Shown: positions 1 through 7,585, counted from the stretch's first letter. The stretch: 19,526 bases of DNA from Prevotellaceae bacterium (GCA_031290375.1 JAITNR010000077.1:1-19526); one strand, 5' to 3'. Numbers and translations are program-made. Notes: generated by a model not told the origin, from the letters alone.

Positions 1-219
1 GGCGATGAGCACGTCTGCGGTTTGTTTTTTGTAGATGACGGCAACAACGAAATCAAGGCTGTAACGCTGGTTTCCAACAAGCCTGCAACGGTTTTTGCTA
101 TCATACCAGCACTGCCGCATAACGATTATCGTGTAAAAATAGTTACGCAATTCTCCGGTGGTAAAGACTTGAAAGAGCCAAAGAGTACGAATTTTAAAAA
201 ATTCTTGAAGGTATTGTAA
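1..219 (+). CDS. DUF4469 domain protein, C-terminal fragment
   Basis: The reading frame is open from the first base of the window to a TAA at 217-219, so this is the last 72 residues of a gene that begins upstream. The visible part resembles the C-terminal DUF4469 domain of Bacteroidota proteins that often carry an N-terminal HU-like DNA-binding domain. Supporting features are the segment around VTLVSNKPATVFAIIPALP and the ending with TQFSGGKDLKEP followed by a short final beta strand. In this family the domain is thought to adopt an immunoglobulin-like fold, and its function is not established. The N-terminus is outside the window, so the HU-like part is only inferred. The gene converges on lysS, with a palindromic repeat array between them. 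Confidence is good for the domain, low for role. Confidence 0.7.
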   Translation, partial: GDEHVCGLFFVDDGNNEIKAVTLVSNKPATVFAIIPALPHNDYRVKIVTQFSGGKDLKEPKSTNFKKFLKVL

Positions 220-247
220 AACAACTGTTTTACAGTCTATTGACAAT

Positions 248-276
248 GCGGGCGTTAGAGAAAAACTAACGCCCGC
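248..276. terminator. 11-bp perfect hairpin between convergent genes
   Basis: GCGGGCGTTAG at 248-258 pairs perfectly with CTAACGCCCGC at 266-276 around a 7-nt loop. It starts 29 nt after the DUF4469 stop codon. No T-run follows it on the + strand, so it is not a textbook intrinsic terminator by itself. Its right arm is also the start of the first 23-bp repeat unit described next. It may protect or end the + transcript. Confidence 0.5.
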
Positions 277-356
277 GTAGTGTCGTTACTAACGCCTGTG
301 TCAGTGACCCACTAACGCCTGCGTTAGTTAGTCACTAACGCCTGCGTTAGTTTTTT
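265..356. repeat. Four 23-bp palindromic tandem repeats ending in a T-run
   Basis: Units begin at 265, 288, 311 and 334, an exact 23-bp period, and each starts ACTAACGCC. The third and fourth units begin with the same 18-mer, ACTAACGCCTGCGTTAGT (311-328 and 334-351), itself an inverted repeat with 8-bp arms and a CT centre. The first two units are degenerate in their right arms. A further decayed core (GCCTGCGT, 362-369) follows. The last palindrome runs into six Ts (351-356), so this copy could act as an intrinsic terminator for the + gene. The array lies wholly between the DUF4469 and lysS stop codons. Confidence 0.8.
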
Positions 357-388
357 CTGATGCCTGCGTGGTACAGTTCAGACAATTT

Positions 389-1894
389 TCAGATTTTTTC
401 GGGTTTCATTTGCGGGAAGAGAAGCACTTCTTGAATTGCCTGTTGCCCCGTCATAAGCATCACCAACCTGTCCATCCCGATGCCCATTCCCGATGTGGGC
501 GGCATTCCGTATTCCAAAGCCCGCACAAAGTCAAGGTCAATATACATTGCCTCATCGTCCCCTTTCTTGCTGAGCCTCAGCTGTTCCTGAAAACGCCCTA
601 ACTGGTCAATCGGGTCATTGAGTTCGGAGTAGGCATTTGCCAATTCTGTTCCGTTCACCATCAGTTCAAACCTCTCGGTCAGTTCGGGGTTGGAGCGATG
701 ACGTTTGCACAGCGGACTCATTTCCAACGGATAATCGGTAATAAAGGCAGGCTGGATGTAATTTTTCTCGCACTTTTCGCCAAAAATTTCATCTATAATC
801 TTGCCTTTGCCCATAGTTTTGTCTGCCTCAACACTGAGATTTTTGCATACGTCACGCAAAGCGTTTTCGTCCATTCCTGTGATGTCGATACCTGTGTTTT
901 CCTTGATGGCATCAATCATTGTAACACGTTTAAAAGGCGTTTTGAACGATATTTTTTGTCCTCCAACTTCAATCTCCGTAGTGCCATTTACTTCCAAACA
1001 TATTTTTTCAATCATTTTTTCGGTAAAATCCATCATCCAATTATAATCCTTGTATGCCACATAGACTTCCATCACCGTAAATTCGGGATTATGTGTTCTA
1101 TCCATTCCTTCGTTACGGAAATTTTTAGAAAACTCATAAACACCCTCAAATCCGCCAACAATCAAACGTTTTAGATACAATTCGTTGGCAATTCTAAGAT
1201 ACAAATTTATATCCAAAGCGTTATGGTGAGTTGTAAACGGACGAGCCGCCGCACCACCGGGAATAGGCTGAAGTATAGGTGTTTCTACTTCAATATAATT
1301 TTTTGAGTTAAAATAATCCCTCATCGACTGATAAACCTTTGTACGTTTGAGAAAAATATCTTTAATCCTCTCATTTACAACTAAATCTACATACCGTTGA
1401 CGATACCGCTGTTCAGGGTCGTCAAAGGAGTCGTAGGCGATACCGTCCTTGTATTTCACAATCGGCAATGGACGCAGCGACTTGCCAAGTACGGTCATTT
1501 CTTGCGCGTGAACGCTGATTTCACCCGTCTGCGTGCGAAAAACAAAACCTCTGATACCGATAAAGTCCCCAATATCAAGCAGTTTTTTAAACACGATATT
1601 GTACATTTCGGGTTGCTGCTCGGTGGCAATATCATCTCTGGATATATAAATCTGAATCCTGCCTTTAGAGTCCTGCAACTCCACAAATGAAGCCTTACCC
1701 ATTATTCTGCGGCTCATAATTCTACCTGCGATGCACACTTGCCGTTTCGGCTCAAGATTATCGTCAAATTCGGCTTTGATGTCAATTGAAAACGCATTTG
1801 TCGGATACATCGCCGCAGGATACGGCTCAATGCCCATTTTGACAAGTTCCTCCAAACTCTGACGGCGAAAAATTTCCTGTTCTGAAAATTCCAT
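389..1894 (-). CDS. lysS: Lysyl-tRNA synthetase, class II
   Basis: This cytoplasmic enzyme charges tRNA-Lys with lysine using ATP. The 501-residue product starts MEFSEQEIFRRQSLEEL and contains GIEPYP near residue 21, typical of bacterial LysS. An OB-fold anticodon-binding domain spans roughly residues 50-150. The class II catalytic core follows: motif 1 around 164-208 (RQRYVDL to IEVETPIL), motif 2 at 259-272 (FRNEGMDRTHNPEF) and motif 3 at 469-480 (GMGIGMDRLVML). Length is that of a complete bacterial enzyme, without the C-terminal extension I recall in some Bacteroides homologues. A TAACTTTG box on the minus strand (1994-1987) gives a plausible own promoter. The gene lies downstream of coaC by 195 nt, so read-through is possible. 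Identification is very secure. Confidence 0.97.
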   Translation of the reverse strand: MEFSEQEIFRRQSLEELVKMGIEPYPAAMYPTNAFSIDIKAEFDDNLEPKRQVCIAGRIMSRRIMGKASFVELQDSKGRIQIYISRDDIATEQQPEMYNIVFKKLLDIGDFIGIRGFVFRTQTGEISVHAQEMTVLGKSLRPLPIVKYKDGIAYDSFDDPEQRYRQRYVDLVVNERIKDIFLKRTKVYQSMRDYFNSKNYIEVETPILQPIPGGAAARPFTTHHNALDINLYLRIANELYLKRLIVGGFEGVYEFSKNFRNEGMDRTHNPEFTVMEVYVAYKDYNWMMDFTEKMIEKICLEVNGTTEIEVGGQKISFKTPFKRVTMIDAIKENTGIDITGMDENALRDVCKNLSVEADKTMGKGKIIDEIFGEKCEKNYIQPAFITDYPLEMSPLCKRHRSNPELTERFELMVNGTELANAYSELNDPIDQLGRFQEQLRLSKKGDDEAMYIDLDFVRALEYGMPPTSGMGIGMDRLVMLMTGQQAIQEVLLFPQMKPEKI

Positions 1895-1986
1895 TGTATT
1901 TACTTTTTATAATTCGTGTATTGTGATATGCTGTAACCCGTTTTGTTATTCAACGGCAGGTTTCATTGCACATTTCGATTTATGTG

Positions 1987-1994
1987 CAAAGTTA
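1987..1994 (-). promoter_or_regulatory. Candidate -7 box for lysS
   Basis: Read on the minus strand this is TAACTTTG, matching the Bacteroidota -7 consensus TAnnTTTG. It lies about 93 nt upstream of the lysS start codon. I do not see a well-spaced TTTG -33 element, so the call rests on the -7 box alone. Confidence 0.5.
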
Positions 1995-2089
1995 ATTTAT
2001 TTTTTATAAATATTTATAAAATTTACAAATATTGTTACGCTTTTGCTCTGCATTTTAAAGAAACAAAATTATTAAAGATTGAGTTCTCC

Positions 2090-2629
2090 TTATTCGTCAT
2101 TCAGGAGATAAGCCACAATGTTTTCGGGTTCTTCCATTCTGCCTTTACCTGTTGTGCCACAGGCGAGTTCTCCGTATGCGGGCTCAATAAACTGAACTCC
2201 AATAGCCTGTAACTGCCTCATATTTCGCTCCACAATGGGGTGGGCATACATTTTGTCGTTCATCGCAGGAGCAATATAAACAGGCTTGTCGAACGCCAAA
2301 AAGAGTGTAGAAAGAGCATCGTCAGCTACGCCGCAGGCAAATTTGCCGATAATATTCGCTGTGGCTGGAGCAACAAGCAAAATATCACCCCAGTCGGCGT
2401 GCGAAATGTGTTCGGGGTTGAAGTTGCCGACAGGCTCAAAAACTTCACAGTAAACTTTGTTGCCAGAAACAGTTTGCAACGAGACGGGCGTTACAAACTC
2501 CAACGCATTTTTTGTTGCAACCACCTTAACCTGAGCATCTTCGGCAAGCAATTGGCGAATAAGTTCGGGACATTTGTAGGCGGCAATCCCACCTGAAATT
2601 CCAAGTAATATTTTTTTCCCTTGTAACAT
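2090..2629 (-). CDS. coaC: Phosphopantothenoylcysteine decarboxylase, stand-alone (CoaC)
   Basis: This FMN-dependent flavoprotein decarboxylates 4'-phosphopantothenoylcysteine to 4'-phosphopantetheine in coenzyme A synthesis. The 179-residue product has the N-terminal flavin-binding GISGGIAAYK (10-19) and a catalytic histidine in EHISHADWGD (His74). It also has the PAMNDKMYAHP motif (Asn124) and the substrate-clamp loop ACGTTGKGRM (Cys157). These match the essential His, Asn and Cys of E. coli CoaBC (about 75, 125 and 158). The protein stops at LLNDE, just where the fused CoaB ligase domain normally begins. I find no CoaB-like sequence in the 195 nt between this stop and lysS in any minus frame. 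It is either a true single-domain CoaC or a CoaBC that has lost its second half. The decarboxylase domain looks intact. Confidence 0.88.
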   Translation of the reverse strand: MLQGKKILLGISGGIAAYKCPELIRQLLAEDAQVKVVATKNALEFVTPVSLQTVSGNKVYCEVFEPVGNFNPEHISHADWGDILLVAPATANIIGKFACGVADDALSTLFLAFDKPVYIAPAMNDKMYAHPIVERNMRQLQAIGVQFIEPAYGELACGTTGKGRMEEPENIVAYLLNDE

Positions 2630-2663
2630 ATTTTTTCAAATTATAGATTATCTGTTCCGAACA

Positions 2664-2671
2664 CAAAATTA
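2664..2671 (-). promoter_or_regulatory. Candidate -7 box for coaC
   Basis: The minus strand reads TAATTTTG, fitting TAnnTTTG, about 35 nt upstream of the coaC start. No clear -33 element is visible. This is weak evidence because the region is AT-rich. Confidence 0.35.
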
Positions 2672-2705
2672 CACTATTTTTTTGGATTTTGTTAAAATTC
2701 AGGCG

Positions 2706-2797
2706 ATAAGGCTCAAAAAATAAATAATACCAAAATGAAATAAAATAAGTCCGCTATACAAAGTTATTTACGTCATTGCGGGCTTGACCCGCAATCC
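2706..2797. repeat. REP-like dispersed repeat, copy 1
   Basis: This 92-bp stretch is repeated in inverted orientation at 10770-10859. Over the 64 bp outside the hairpin there are 7 mismatches. Its end holds a perfect hairpin, ATTGCGGG / CCCGCAAT around CTTGA (2775-2795). The core CGTCATTGCGGG resembles the short CGTCATTGCGAG-type extragenic repeats I recall from many bacterial genomes. It lies between the divergent coaC and dacB genes. The rest of this gap (2798-2933) shows only the dacB promoter. Confidence 0.8.
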
Positions 2798-2872
2798 CCA
2801 ATCGAAGAGGGACTGTGGATTCTTAGCTTATAAGCCAGCATCAACGGAAAAAGAACGAAATACAACATGACT

Positions 2873-2906
2873 TTTGTCCCTTATTGCAAAATTAATTGTA
2901 ACTTTG
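2873..2906 (+). promoter_or_regulatory. Candidate dacB promoter
   Basis: TAACTTTG at 2899-2906 matches the -7 consensus TAnnTTTG, with a TTTG at 2873-2876 as a possible -33 element, spacer 22 nt. Transcription would start near 2912, giving a leader of roughly 20 nt before the dacB ATG at 2934. Confidence 0.6.
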
Positions 2907-2933
2907 TGCAATGTGCTTTGAAATTAATACCCG

Positions 2934-4328
2934 ATGAAAATTAGACTGATATATTCGTTTGTTCTTTTATTTTCTAGTGCCAGTCCGCTTTTTGCTCAAA
3001 ACAATCTTGCGGGGGCTTCCATAGGCTTTGTTCTCACCGATTTGGCAACAGGGGAAAACCTTATTTCGCAGAATTCCAATATGTGCCTCACTCCTGCGTC
3101 TATTAACAAATTAATTACCACTGCCGCCGCTTTGGAAATTCTTGGTGCTGATTTTCGGTTTAAAACTGATTTTTCGTACAGCGGAAACATAACGGACTCC
3201 GTTTTGAATGGCAATCTGTATATTGTGGGCGGAGGCGACCCCACTCTTTGCTCAAAATATTTTGATAATTCCGATTTTTCCGAACAACTCTGTAATATAC
3301 TTAAAGCCAATAAAATCACTCAAATCAACGGCGATATCATAGTCGATGCTTCAATATTTGACAAAGAACCAATTCCGAGCGGTTGGAGTTGGAACGATAT
3401 AGGAAACTACTATGCAGCAGGTATTTATGGACTTTCTATTTTCGACAACACCACCAACATAACTTTCAGTACCCTAAACTCAACGCCCGAAATCACAAAT
3501 ATTTCTCCCCAAGTTCAGGGGTTAGTAATTGAAAATAACCTGATTGCAAAAAAAGGTGTTGGCGACAGTGCCTATTTTTACGGGCGACCATACGAAAATT
3601 TCCGACAGGTTTTTGGTGCTATCGAAAAAGACAGGGATGCCTTTTTGCTTAAGGCAGACATTCCAAATCCACCATTGGTTACGGCTCAATATGTGGTGGC
3701 AGTTCTGGGAAAAAACGGCATAAAAGTCAAAGGAAAAGCAACGGACGTTTTGGAAGAAAATCAGACAAAAACTTTGTTATATCAGCATTTTTCAGAGCCG
3801 CTTTCGACTGTTCTTTTACTCACTAATTATCATAGTAACAACAACTTTACCGAACATATTTTAAAATATTTGTCGCTTCAAACCTCAGAAGAAGGCAACT
3901 TTGAAGGAGGCATTAAGGTTGTAAAACAATTTTGGAAGTCGAAAGAACTGAACACCGAAACGCTATTTATGCTTGATGGCAGCGGGCTTTCACCTCACAA
4001 TGCGGTCTGCGTGAATTTCCTCAATGATGTACTGATTTATATGGCAAAAGAGAGCAAAAATTCGGAAGTATTTTTTCAATCGTTGCCTGTGGCAGGCGTT
4101 AGTGGCACTGTGCATAATTTTCTGAAAAACACTGAATTACAAGACAAGGTACACTTAAAATCAGGCAGTATAGCAAGAGTGCAGTGCTATGCAGGCTATA
4201 TCGTTGATAATGAAAAGAAATACAGTTTTGTGATAATGGTAAATAATTTTTCAGGCAAAAGAAAAGAGATTGTTAAAGAGATTGAAAATAAAATAATTAA
4301 TGCGATTGAACAGTGTGTTAAATCATAA
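2934..4328 (+). CDS. dacB: D-alanyl-D-alanine carboxypeptidase/endopeptidase, PBP4 family (peptidase S13)
   Basis: This periplasmic serine enzyme removes the terminal D-Ala from peptidoglycan stem peptides and/or cuts crosslinks. The 464-residue product starts with a signal peptide (hydrophobic LIYSFVLLFSS, likely cleavage after Ala21 in PLFA-QNN). The three penicillin-binding motifs are in order: SxxK as SINK (Ser56-Lys59, preceded by TPA), SxN as SNN (301-303), and KTG in the variant KSG (409-411, HLKSGSIA). The wide spacing between SxxK and SxN fits the large insertion domain of class C PBPs. GGGDPTL at 99-105 is also characteristic of S13 proteins. It has its own promoter and is followed 50 nt later by a biotin ligase gene on the same strand. 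KSG for KTG is a common conservative change. Confidence 0.93.
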   Translation: MKIRLIYSFVLLFSSASPLFAQNNLAGASIGFVLTDLATGENLISQNSNMCLTPASINKLITTAAALEILGADFRFKTDFSYSGNITDSVLNGNLYIVGGGDPTLCSKYFDNSDFSEQLCNILKANKITQINGDIIVDASIFDKEPIPSGWSWNDIGNYYAAGIYGLSIFDNTTNITFSTLNSTPEITNISPQVQGLVIENNLIAKKGVGDSAYFYGRPYENFRQVFGAIEKDRDAFLLKADIPNPPLVTAQYVVAVLGKNGIKVKGKATDVLEENQTKTLLYQHFSEPLSTVLLLTNYHSNNNFTEHILKYLSLQTSEEGNFEGGIKVVKQFWKSKELNTETLFMLDGSGLSPHNAVCVNFLNDVLIYMAKESKNSEVFFQSLPVAGVSGTVHNFLKNTELQDKVHLKSGSIARVQCYAGYIVDNEKKYSFVIMVNNFSGKRKEIVKEIENKIINAIEQCVKS

Positions 4329-4378
4329 TTTCCCCATAACCAAAAAAACTTATTTATCTGTCCGCTTACTAAAAAAAT

Positions 4379-5107
4379 ATGGAGCATTTAACAACTGTTG
4401 ATTCCACAAACAATTATTTGAAAAATTTGGCAAATAAACATATTTTGCCGAATGGTTATTGTGTTTGTGCCGATTTTCAGACTTCCGGCAGAGGTCAAAC
4501 CGATAGCAGTTGGGAGTCGGCAAAAGGTGAAAATTTACTGTTTTCAGTCTATTTTGAGACTGGGAAAATTCCCCTTAATGAGCAATTTCTATTGTCTGAA
4601 ATTGTGTCGGTGAGCATTGGTAATGCTTTGAAAAAATACGTACCTGATGTTAAAATCAAGTGGGCTAACGATATTTTTGTCAGGGACAAAAAACTTGCCG
4701 GTATTTTGATTGAAACCGTTATTCAAAACAACAAAATGAAATATGCAATAGTCGGTGTTGGACTGAATGTAAATCAATTAGAGTTTGTTCAAAACCGCAC
4801 AACTGCAATTTCGTTAAGGCAAATTTTAGGAAGACGGCTCGACCATGATAAACTTTTAACCGAACTTTTGACCGAACTCAATTCGCTTTACGAAAACTTT
4901 GAAATAGGCAAAAAGTGTAGCCTTGAAAATGAATATTTCAAACTGCTTTACAGAACGGATAATTTTTATGAATATTCATCGGATGATGAAATTTTTCGAG
5001 CCAAAATAGTTTCGGTAGATTCTGACGGCTGTCTAAACTTGTTGACTGACAAAAATTTTATAAGAAAATTTTATTTTAAACAAGTTAAATTTCAGGTAGC
5101 GTTTTAA
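4379..5107 (+). CDS. birA: Biotin--[acetyl-CoA-carboxylase] ligase, monofunctional
   Basis: The enzyme activates biotin to biotinyl-AMP and attaches it to the lysine of biotin carboxyl carrier domains. The 242-residue product starts directly in the catalytic domain (MEHLTTVDSTNNYLK) and has no N-terminal helix-turn-helix. It is therefore a group I ligase that does not act as the E. coli-type repressor. Key motifs are the biotinyl-AMP loop GRGQ (37-40) followed by SSW, KWANDIFV (94-101) with the catalytic lysine region, and GVGLNVN (126-132). The final ~50 residues form the small C-terminal SH3-like domain. The ATG at 4379 places DSTN at the expected distance from the start. There is a 50-nt gap after dacB with no terminator seen, so they may share a transcript. 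Confidence 0.93.
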   Translation: MEHLTTVDSTNNYLKNLANKHILPNGYCVCADFQTSGRGQTDSSWESAKGENLLFSVYFETGKIPLNEQFLLSEIVSVSIGNALKKYVPDVKIKWANDIFVRDKKLAGILIETVIQNNKMKYAIVGVGLNVNQLEFVQNRTTAISLRQILGRRLDHDKLLTELLTELNSLYENFEIGKKCSLENEYFKLLYRTDNFYEYSSDDEIFRAKIVSVDSDGCLNLLTDKNFIRKFYFKQVKFQVAF

Positions 5108-5202
5108 AAAGTATGCCGCTATAAGATAAGACAATTTTACATGTTCATGGCTGCAAAATTATGGCAAGATATTTTAGACAATGTTTTTAGCAAAATATTT
5201 TG

Positions 5203-5210
5203 TACCTTTG
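5203..5210 (+). promoter_or_regulatory. Candidate -7 box for the NlpE/META lipoprotein
   Basis: TACCTTTG matches TAnnTTTG 20 nt upstream of the ATG at 5230, leaving a very short leader. No convincing TTTG lies at the -33 distance. Confidence 0.5.
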
Positions 5211-5229
5211 CACGTAAAAATAAATAAAA

Positions 5230-6009
5230 ATGAAGACAGTAAAAATTTTAATGGCAGTAACCTTTGCGTCATTAATCGGAGTGAGCGGCTGTAAATCAAA
5301 ACAGCAACAAAACGTGGTAGCGGCAAATCCAAAACCTGCCAGTATCAGCGATAAAGCCAAAAATTCTTTGAATTGGGCAGGGACATACTCAGGAACTTTG
5401 CCATGTGCCGATTGTTCGGGTATAGAAACAAAAATCAGTCTGTTTTCTGACAGCACATATCAAATGCGTCAGCAATACACAGGCAAGGCAAAGGAATTTG
5501 AAGAAAAGGGTCATTTCAAATGGGTATTGCCGAACGAAATCATTGCAGTTGTAGATGCCAAAGGAGACATATCCGGTCATTTTTATGTACAGGAAAATCA
5601 ATTAACTTTGCTTGACAGCGAAGGAAAACCGATTGAGACAAAGCATAATTTGATTTTAAATAAACTTAACAACCCACTTTTTGAAAAAAATTGGAAACTT
5701 GTAGAACTCAATGGAAAGCCGATTGGAAATTCAAGAGCATTCATTGTGTTCAATCCTCTCAACAACAAGGTTAATGGCAATATGGGCTGTAATTCGTTTT
5801 TTGGTTCTTATGAACTGATAGGAAACAACGGCATTAAATTTTCTCAAATGACATCAACCAAAATGATGTGCATAGACGAAAACCAAGCCATCGAAAACGA
5901 ACTGTCGCAAATTATTAATACCATTGACAACTACGCTATTACGGATAACAAACTGACATTTAGCAGAGCAAAAATGTCGCCTTTGGCGGTATTTGCTTTT
6001 GAAAAATAA
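5230..6009 (+). CDS. Lipoprotein with NlpE-like and META domains
   Basis: This is a predicted envelope lipoprotein of 259 residues. A type II signal peptide ends in the lipobox VSGC, lipidated at Cys21. Residues about 47-145 resemble the NlpE N-terminal domain (WAGTYSGTLPCADCSGIETKI), including the CxxC pair Cys59/Cys62 typical of NlpE. Residues about 150-259 form a META/HslJ domain (NWKLVELNGKPI, then GNMGCNSFFGSYEL, then a TKMMC motif). NlpE in E. coli senses surface and envelope stress and was first linked to copper tolerance; META domains are linked to heat-shock and envelope proteins. The fusion is familiar in Bacteroidota, but no specific role can be read from it. The gene has its own -7 box and sits 122 nt after birA. 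A weak 6-bp hairpin (6013-6030) follows the stop. Confidence 0.85.
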   Translation: MKTVKILMAVTFASLIGVSGCKSKQQQNVVAANPKPASISDKAKNSLNWAGTYSGTLPCADCSGIETKISLFSDSTYQMRQQYTGKAKEFEEKGHFKWVLPNEIIAVVDAKGDISGHFYVQENQLTLLDSEGKPIETKHNLILNKLNNPLFEKNWKLVELNGKPIGNSRAFIVFNPLNNKVNGNMGCNSFFGSYELIGNNGIKFSQMTSTKMMCIDENQAIENELSQIINTIDNYAITDNKLTFSRAKMSPLAVFAFEK

Positions 6010-6097
6010 TCTTTATCCATTTACGGATAATTGGTTATCTGCTGTGAATTAAAAAAAACAGATTTAGTAAAAATTTTATACAATAAACAAAAAATTT

Positions 6098-7438
6098 ATG
6101 AGTAAAAATGTAATTATTATCGGTGCTGCCGGTAGAGATTTTCACAATTTCAACACATTTTTCAGGGGTAACACAGATTATAATGTTGTTGCCTTTACTG
6201 CCAACCAAATACCTGATATTGATGGCAGAAAGTACCCAACAGAACTTGCAGGCAAGGAATATCCCGCTGGAATTCCCATTTTTGCAGAAGCAGAATTGCC
6301 TGAACTTATCAAAAAACACAACGTTGATGTGTGCGTTTTTGCTTACTCTGACGTGCCTTATCCGCGCGTTATGAATGTAAGTGCCATTGTCAATGCTGCC
6401 GGTGCAGATTTCTGGTTGCTTGGCACAAAGGACACGATGATTAAATCGACCAAACCTGTGATTGCCATTGGTGCTACACGTACAGGTTGCGGAAAATCGC
6501 AAACTTCACGCAGAGTAATTGAAATTTTGGTTGAAATGGGCTTGAAACCTGTTGCAATACGCCACCCGATGCCTTACGGCGATTTGGTAAAACAAAAAGT
6601 TCAACGTTTTGCTACCGTTGAGGATTTGAAAAAACACGAATGCACCATTGAAGAAATGGAAGAGTATGAACCTCACGTAGTTACCAAGCGTAACGTGATT
6701 TATGCAGGTGTTGATTACGAGGCTATTCTTCGTGAAGCAGAAAAAGACCCCGATGGTTGCGATGTAATAATCTGGGACGGCGGCAACAACGATTTCCCGT
6801 TCTACACGCCCGATTTGACTATTGGTGTGGTTGACCCGCTTCGTCCGAATGCTGAGGTTTCGTACTACCCCGGCGAAGTTGTGGCGCGTATTGCCGATGT
6901 TATTTGTATCAACAAAATTGACTCTGCTTCGCTCAACGACATCAATACCGTTCGCAAAAATATTGCTAAAATCAACCCTAAAGCCATCGTTGTTGATGCT
7001 GCGTCTTATCTTACGGTTGATAAACCTGAACTTATTCGCGGCAAAAAAGTGTTGGTGGTAGAAGACGGACCAACTCTCACACACGGCGAAATGAAGATTG
7101 GTGCAGGCACTGTTGCTGCTCTCAAACACGGTGCAGCCGAACTCGTTGACCCGCGTCCATATACCGTTGGCAAACTTTCGGAGACTTTTAAAAATTATCC
7201 CGAAATCGGTACTTTGTTGCCCGCTATGGGCTACGGCGACCAGCAGATAAAAGACCTTGAAACAACCATCGCCAATACTCCCTGCGATGCCGTTGTTATC
7301 GGCACTCCAATTGATTTGGGCAGAATTATCAAAATTAAACAACCAACCGTAAAAGTTGGTTACGAACTTCAAGAAATCGGCTATCCGAACCTCGAAGGAA
7401 TATTGAAAGATTTTGTGAAAAAACAGGGACTTGTGTAG
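6098..7438 (+). CDS. P-loop GTPase related to cyclic 2,3-diphosphoglycerate synthetase
   Basis: The 446-residue product resembles the family named after the methanogen cyclic 2,3-diphosphoglycerate synthetase (COG2403-type predicted GTPase, from memory). The archaeal enzyme closes 2,3-diphosphoglycerate to a cyclic anhydride using ATP. In bacteria the role is unproven. The N-terminus has a Rossmann-like start (VIIIGAAGRDFHNFNTFFR) and a segment with VFAYSDVPYPRVM. The nucleotide-binding P-loop GATRTGCGKS is at 125-134, followed by IRHPMPYGDL. Further on are IWDGGNNDFPF, a VVDPLRP stretch and an INKID segment that looks like a G-protein NKxD base-recognition motif. Length fits the complete family. 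There is no signal peptide or membrane span. A strong terminator follows at 7452-7490. The nearest downstream gene is fumarase, behind its own promoter, so this looks monocistronic. Confidence 0.8.
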   Translation: MSKNVIIIGAAGRDFHNFNTFFRGNTDYNVVAFTANQIPDIDGRKYPTELAGKEYPAGIPIFAEAELPELIKKHNVDVCVFAYSDVPYPRVMNVSAIVNAAGADFWLLGTKDTMIKSTKPVIAIGATRTGCGKSQTSRRVIEILVEMGLKPVAIRHPMPYGDLVKQKVQRFATVEDLKKHECTIEEMEEYEPHVVTKRNVIYAGVDYEAILREAEKDPDGCDVIIWDGGNNDFPFYTPDLTIGVVDPLRPNAEVSYYPGEVVARIADVICINKIDSASLNDINTVRKNIAKINPKAIVVDAASYLTVDKPELIRGKKVLVVEDGPTLTHGEMKIGAGTVAALKHGAAELVDPRPYTVGKLSETFKNYPEIGTLLPAMGYGDQQIKDLETTIANTPCDAVVIGTPIDLGRIIKIKQPTVKVGYELQEIGYPNLEGILKDFVKKQGLV

Positions 7439-7451
7439 ATGAAGATGTGTT

Positions 7452-7490
7452 AAAATTCAGGGGCAAATTTTTGTTTTGCCCCTGAATTTT
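7452..7490 (+). terminator. Strong intrinsic terminator after the GTPase gene
   Basis: A perfect 16-bp stem pairs 7452-7467 with 7475-7490 around a 7-nt T-rich loop, starting 13 nt after the stop codon. The GC core is GGGGC/GCCCC. The 3' arm ends in TTTT, and the 5' arm begins AAAA, so it could also work on the opposite strand. Confidence 0.85.
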
Positions 7491-7524
7491 GTCGATACTT
7501 TTTTTGAGTTCCTATAAAAAAATA

Positions 7525-7585
7525 TGAATACTCAAGGTAATGGACATTTTTTAGACTAAAAAATGTCCATTACCTTGAGTATTCA
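7525..7585. repeat. Perfect 61-bp palindrome (30-bp arms, 1-nt centre)
   Basis: Left arm 7525-7554 and right arm 7556-7585 are exact reverse complements around the single base A7555. Each arm carries a CTCAAGGTAATGGACA core with a T6/A6 run near the centre. The flanking bases are unrelated on the two sides. It lies 34 nt after the GTPase terminator and about 90 nt before the fumarase promoter. The T-run is near the tip of the stem, not after it, so this is not a normal terminator. Confidence 0.95.

Noticed and set aside
265..356. CRISPR array
   Set aside because: The period is only 23 bp and the whole unit is repeat with no unique spacers. Units are palindromic and degenerate, and no cas gene is present.
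698..1174. Plus-strand open frame of 158 codons
   Set aside because: It is antisense to the catalytic core of lysS, whose class II motifs are certain. The translation is rich in His, Phe and Cys and has no domain.
6506..7372. Long minus-strand open frame of 288 codons
   Set aside because: It lies entirely inside the GTPase gene on the opposite strand. Its translation is rich in Asn, Phe and Cys without recognisable motifs, as expected for the antisense of a conserved gene.
7525..7585. Intrinsic terminator for the upstream GTPase gene
   Set aside because: The T-run is near the hairpin tip and no T-tract follows the stem. A convincing terminator already lies at 7452-7490.
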